Below, one piece after another: positions 5,141 to 6,705 of a stretch of DNA of 6,705 nucleotides. Source of the DNA: Acidobacteriota bacterium (GTDB lineage: Bacteria; Acidobacteriota; Terriglobia; Terriglobales; Acidobacteriaceae); the NCBI GenBank assembly GCA_021793595.1, contig JAJYSL010000238.1:1-6705 (forward strand), read 5' to 3'. The notes under the pieces were generated by a model. That model was not told the origin of the DNA and ran no database searches. It saw only the letters and a list, made by a program, of their open reading frames with translations. The translations under genes were made by a program, and so were the position numbers. Positions within the stretch are counted from its first letter, which is position 1, and the number at the start of each line of letters is the position of its first letter.

Positions 5141-6432
5141 GCGAAGCTGGCCCGGTGGGAGATGGAGGGATGGCCGTAGAGCCAGAATTCCACAAAGGGG
5201 TTGGGATTGGGCGCTTCGAGGTAGTTTTCGCCAAGGGCGACGAAGGCTTTTTGGGCGGTGATTTGAGGATCAGGCACAAGGCCGTGAATGGCTTCCTGGC
5301 CGAAGACGTCGGCCTGGTGCTCTTCCCATCGACTGAAGGCGTTGGCGATCGGGGAGAAGAGAAAGTTGATGCCGGTGAAGACGAGCAGCAGCACGGCGAG
5401 GGCGGCAAAGTCGCCGGGAGCGCGAATCTGCCAGCGGGGACCGAAGCGGCGGATGAGCGCGTTGATGGCGAGATAGGCAATCCAGAGCAGCACGATCAGC
5501 ACGGCCATGGTGAAAGCGAGGCCTTTATAGATGTGGTCGAGAACGTAGTGGCCCATTTCATGGCCGACGACGAAGAGAATCTGATTCGGCGGAAGCTTGC
5601 GGATGGTGTTGTCCCAAACGACGATGCGGGTGGTGGCACCGATGCCGGTGACGTAGGCATTTTCTCCGGTGGTTTTTTCGCTGGCTTTCATGAGGAACAT
5701 GCGCGACGGGGGAATGTCGAGGCCGGCGTGGTGGGCGAGCTGCTCCAGTTGCGCGGTGAGGGCGGGATCGCTTTGCGGGAGCGGGGAAAAGTGGTTGAAG
5801 ATGGGATCAATCCAAATGGGCGAAACGAAGACGGCGAAGACAATGACGGGGAGGGTGCAGGCCCAGAACCAGAGCCACCATGTGCGCGGGGCGACGCGGA
5901 TGATGAAGAAGAGCAGAAGCAGCAGCGGCGTGATGACAAGCAGCGAGAGGCCGAGCGCCTTGAGCTGATCGAGGTACCAGCTGGGCCAGGACTGCACGGA
6001 GATTCCGTAGGCGCGTTCGATGTGCTGGCTGTAGATGTCGAGTGGGAGCGAGACAACGCTTAGAAAAGCGATGGCGATAGGGAGGAAGATGAGTCCCTGG
6101 AGCCAGCGGTTGGGGGTGATGCGCTCGGCCCAGTTGCGCAGGCCGGCGGGCCATCGCCAGGCAAGGATGAGCAGCAGGACGAGGAGGGTCCACGCTGTAC
6201 CGCCGAAGGCGAGGAGGGTGCGGATGCGAGTGAGGGTGATGGCTTTGGCGAGGATCGCGGGCGGCAATGTGTACGGTGCTGGCCGCACGGGCTTACTCTG
6301 CGCGGGCGAAGATGGCGCGGATGTAGGCTGCGTGGGCGGAGGCGATGGTTGTGCGCGGGCAGTGGCTGCTCCGCTGATAAGGAGGAGGGCCAGGAAGAGG
6401 ATCAGGAACCGTGCTCGCGTGGGTGAAGGCAT
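5086..6432 (-). CDS. M48 family (Ste24/CAAX-protease-like) membrane zinc metallopeptidase
   Basis: 448-residue polytopic membrane protease, probably acting on membrane or processed proteins at the cytoplasmic membrane. A signal-like hydrophobic segment (8-20) with ATARA before Gln28 is followed by a Pro/Ser/Gln-rich linker (29-58). Membrane segments lie near 70-92, 112-132, 158-178, 184-206, 302-325 and 341-362. The segment DIYSQHIERAYGISVQSWPS (132-151) matches the Ste24 family. ENAYVTGIG (257-265) is the edge strand. HEMGH (291-295) supplies His291, Glu292 and His295, and SRWEEHQAD (367-375) the third zinc ligand, Glu371, and Asp375. YGHPSISHR near the end fits the S-x-x-x-R region. All catalytic elements are intact and the length is normal. 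The ATG at 6432 has no clear ribosome-binding site. Its last 55 bases are duplicated beside the HIT gene at the left of the window. Confidence 0.93.
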   Translation of the reverse strand: MPSPTRARFLILFLALLLISGAATARAQPSPPPTQPTSAPSSPAQSKPVRPAPYTLPPAILAKAITLTRIRTLLAFGGTAWTLLVLLLILAWRWPAGLRNWAERITPNRWLQGLIFLPIAIAFLSVVSLPLDIYSQHIERAYGISVQSWPSWYLDQLKALGLSLLVITPLLLLLFFIIRVAPRTWWLWFWACTLPVIVFAVFVSPIWIDPIFNHFSPLPQSDPALTAQLEQLAHHAGLDIPPSRMFLMKASEKTTGENAYVTGIGATTRIVVWDNTIRKLPPNQILFVVGHEMGHYVLDHIYKGLAFTMAVLIVLLWIAYLAINALIRRFGPRWQIRAPGDFAALAVLLLVFTGINFLFSPIANAFSRWEEHQADVFGQEAIHGLVPDPQITAQKAFVALGENYLEAPNPNPFVEFWLYGHPSISHRASFAAHYDPWRTGHHPKYFPR

Positions 6433-6443
6433 GGGTAGACCGA

Positions 6444-6455
6444 TCTATATATAGA
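6444..6455 (-). promoter_or_regulatory. AT palindrome, candidate -10 of the M48 gene
   Basis: TCTATATATAGA is a perfect 12-base palindrome 12 bases upstream of the M48 ATG and stands out in GC-rich sequence. As a -10 box it would put the transcript start within roughly ten bases of the ATG, which would agree with the missing ribosome-binding site (near-leaderless mRNA). No matching -35 is seen at normal spacing; TTGTCA at 6489-6484 on the minus strand is about 30 bases away. Confidence 0.25.
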
Positions 6456-6705
6456 AAGGATAGAGCCAATGGGGTTGGGTCGATGACAACTGTCAGAATC
6501 GGGTCCTGATCTTTCCGCTGTGGTACCGTTCGGCGAGGTCGAGGAACTGTATGACGCACTTCTCAGCGAGAAGGGTTGACGTCAGAAATTCGGACGTTTG
6601 ATCCGCCGGTAGTGTCAAATGATTTTGTGTATGTATGGTCCGCCGCGTGAATGCAAGCGAAAAATGAAGGTGACAGGCTGGTCTGCGCAAATGTATACGG
6701 CCTTT
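6456..6705. other. M48 upstream region, no supported gene
   Basis: A minus-strand frame is open from the window edge (6705) to a TGA at 6495-6493, ending TLLAEKCVIQFLDLAERYHS then GKIRTRF. It has no ATG in the window and no recognisable family, so it could be the end of an upstream gene or chance. Short motifs seen are the palindrome TGACGTCA (6577-6584) and TTGACA on the minus strand near 6618-6613 without a -10 partner. Confidence 0.3.

Noticed and set aside
4783..6063. Long plus-strand open frame opposite the M48 gene (over 400 codons)
   Set aside because: It is the antisense shadow of a clearly conserved M48 peptidase in high-GC DNA. Its translation is a low-complexity Gly/Glu/Asp-rich string with no domain, and it also crosses the pseudogene.
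6520..6579. Short plus-strand frame reading VPFGEVEELYDALLSEKG
   Set aside because: It looks protein-like but has only a GTG start, no ribosome-binding site, 19 codons, and an in-frame stop shortly upstream.
1..6705. CRISPR arrays, tRNA or rRNA genes, transposases or integrases
   Set aside because: No regularly spaced repeats, cloverleaf-like segments or recombinase motifs were found on either strand; the only sizeable direct repeat is the 55-bp pair.

Overview
The window is GC-rich bacterial chromosome. The gene families suggest an acidobacterium-like soil bacterium: a lectin/LssY/lipase fusion, a Tat-exported aldo/keto reductase, a DUF302 protein and a Ste24-like M48 peptidase. This is a judgement from family content only; there is no rRNA or other lineage marker.

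Layout from left to right. Positions 1-63 (minus) hold the first 21 codons of a HIT-family (histidine triad) nucleotide hydrolase that runs off the left edge. Positions 86-140 are a short dead copy of the 3' end of the M48 peptidase gene found at the other end of the window. Then come an exported lectin-like/LssY/alpha-beta hydrolase protein (437-2419, plus), a Tat-signal aldo/keto reductase (2660-3544, plus), a DUF302 protein (3565-3945, minus), a YecD-type isochorismatase-fold protein (4034-4606, plus), and a 5'-truncated, frameshifted pseudogene (4688-5057, minus). Last is a complete membrane-embedded M48 (Ste24/CAAX-protease-like) metallopeptidase (5086-6432, minus). The final 270 bases carry its upstream region and no gene I can support.

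The most interesting structure is the pair of 55-bp direct repeats (86-140 and 5086-5140), offset by exactly 5,000 bases, identical over the first 32 bases and with only three mismatches in total. The right copy is the real end of the M48 gene, starting exactly at its stop codon. The left copy is an orphan M48 tail lying 22 bases upstream of the HIT gene on the same strand. The simplest reading is that M48 and HIT were once neighbours and a roughly 5-kb block of accessory genes was placed between them. The insertion regenerated the M48 3' end and left att-like or recombination-derived repeats. No integrase or transposase is visible inside the block.

The block genes do not form one evident pathway. 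They are alternately oriented, mostly single-gene units: an exported lipase-like enzyme, a periplasmic oxidoreductase, a small Cys-containing DUF302 protein and a cytoplasmic hydrolase-fold protein lacking the family cysteine. The block edges carry decayed sequence, namely the pseudogene on the right and a possible relic reading frame on the left, as expected of an accessory insertion site.
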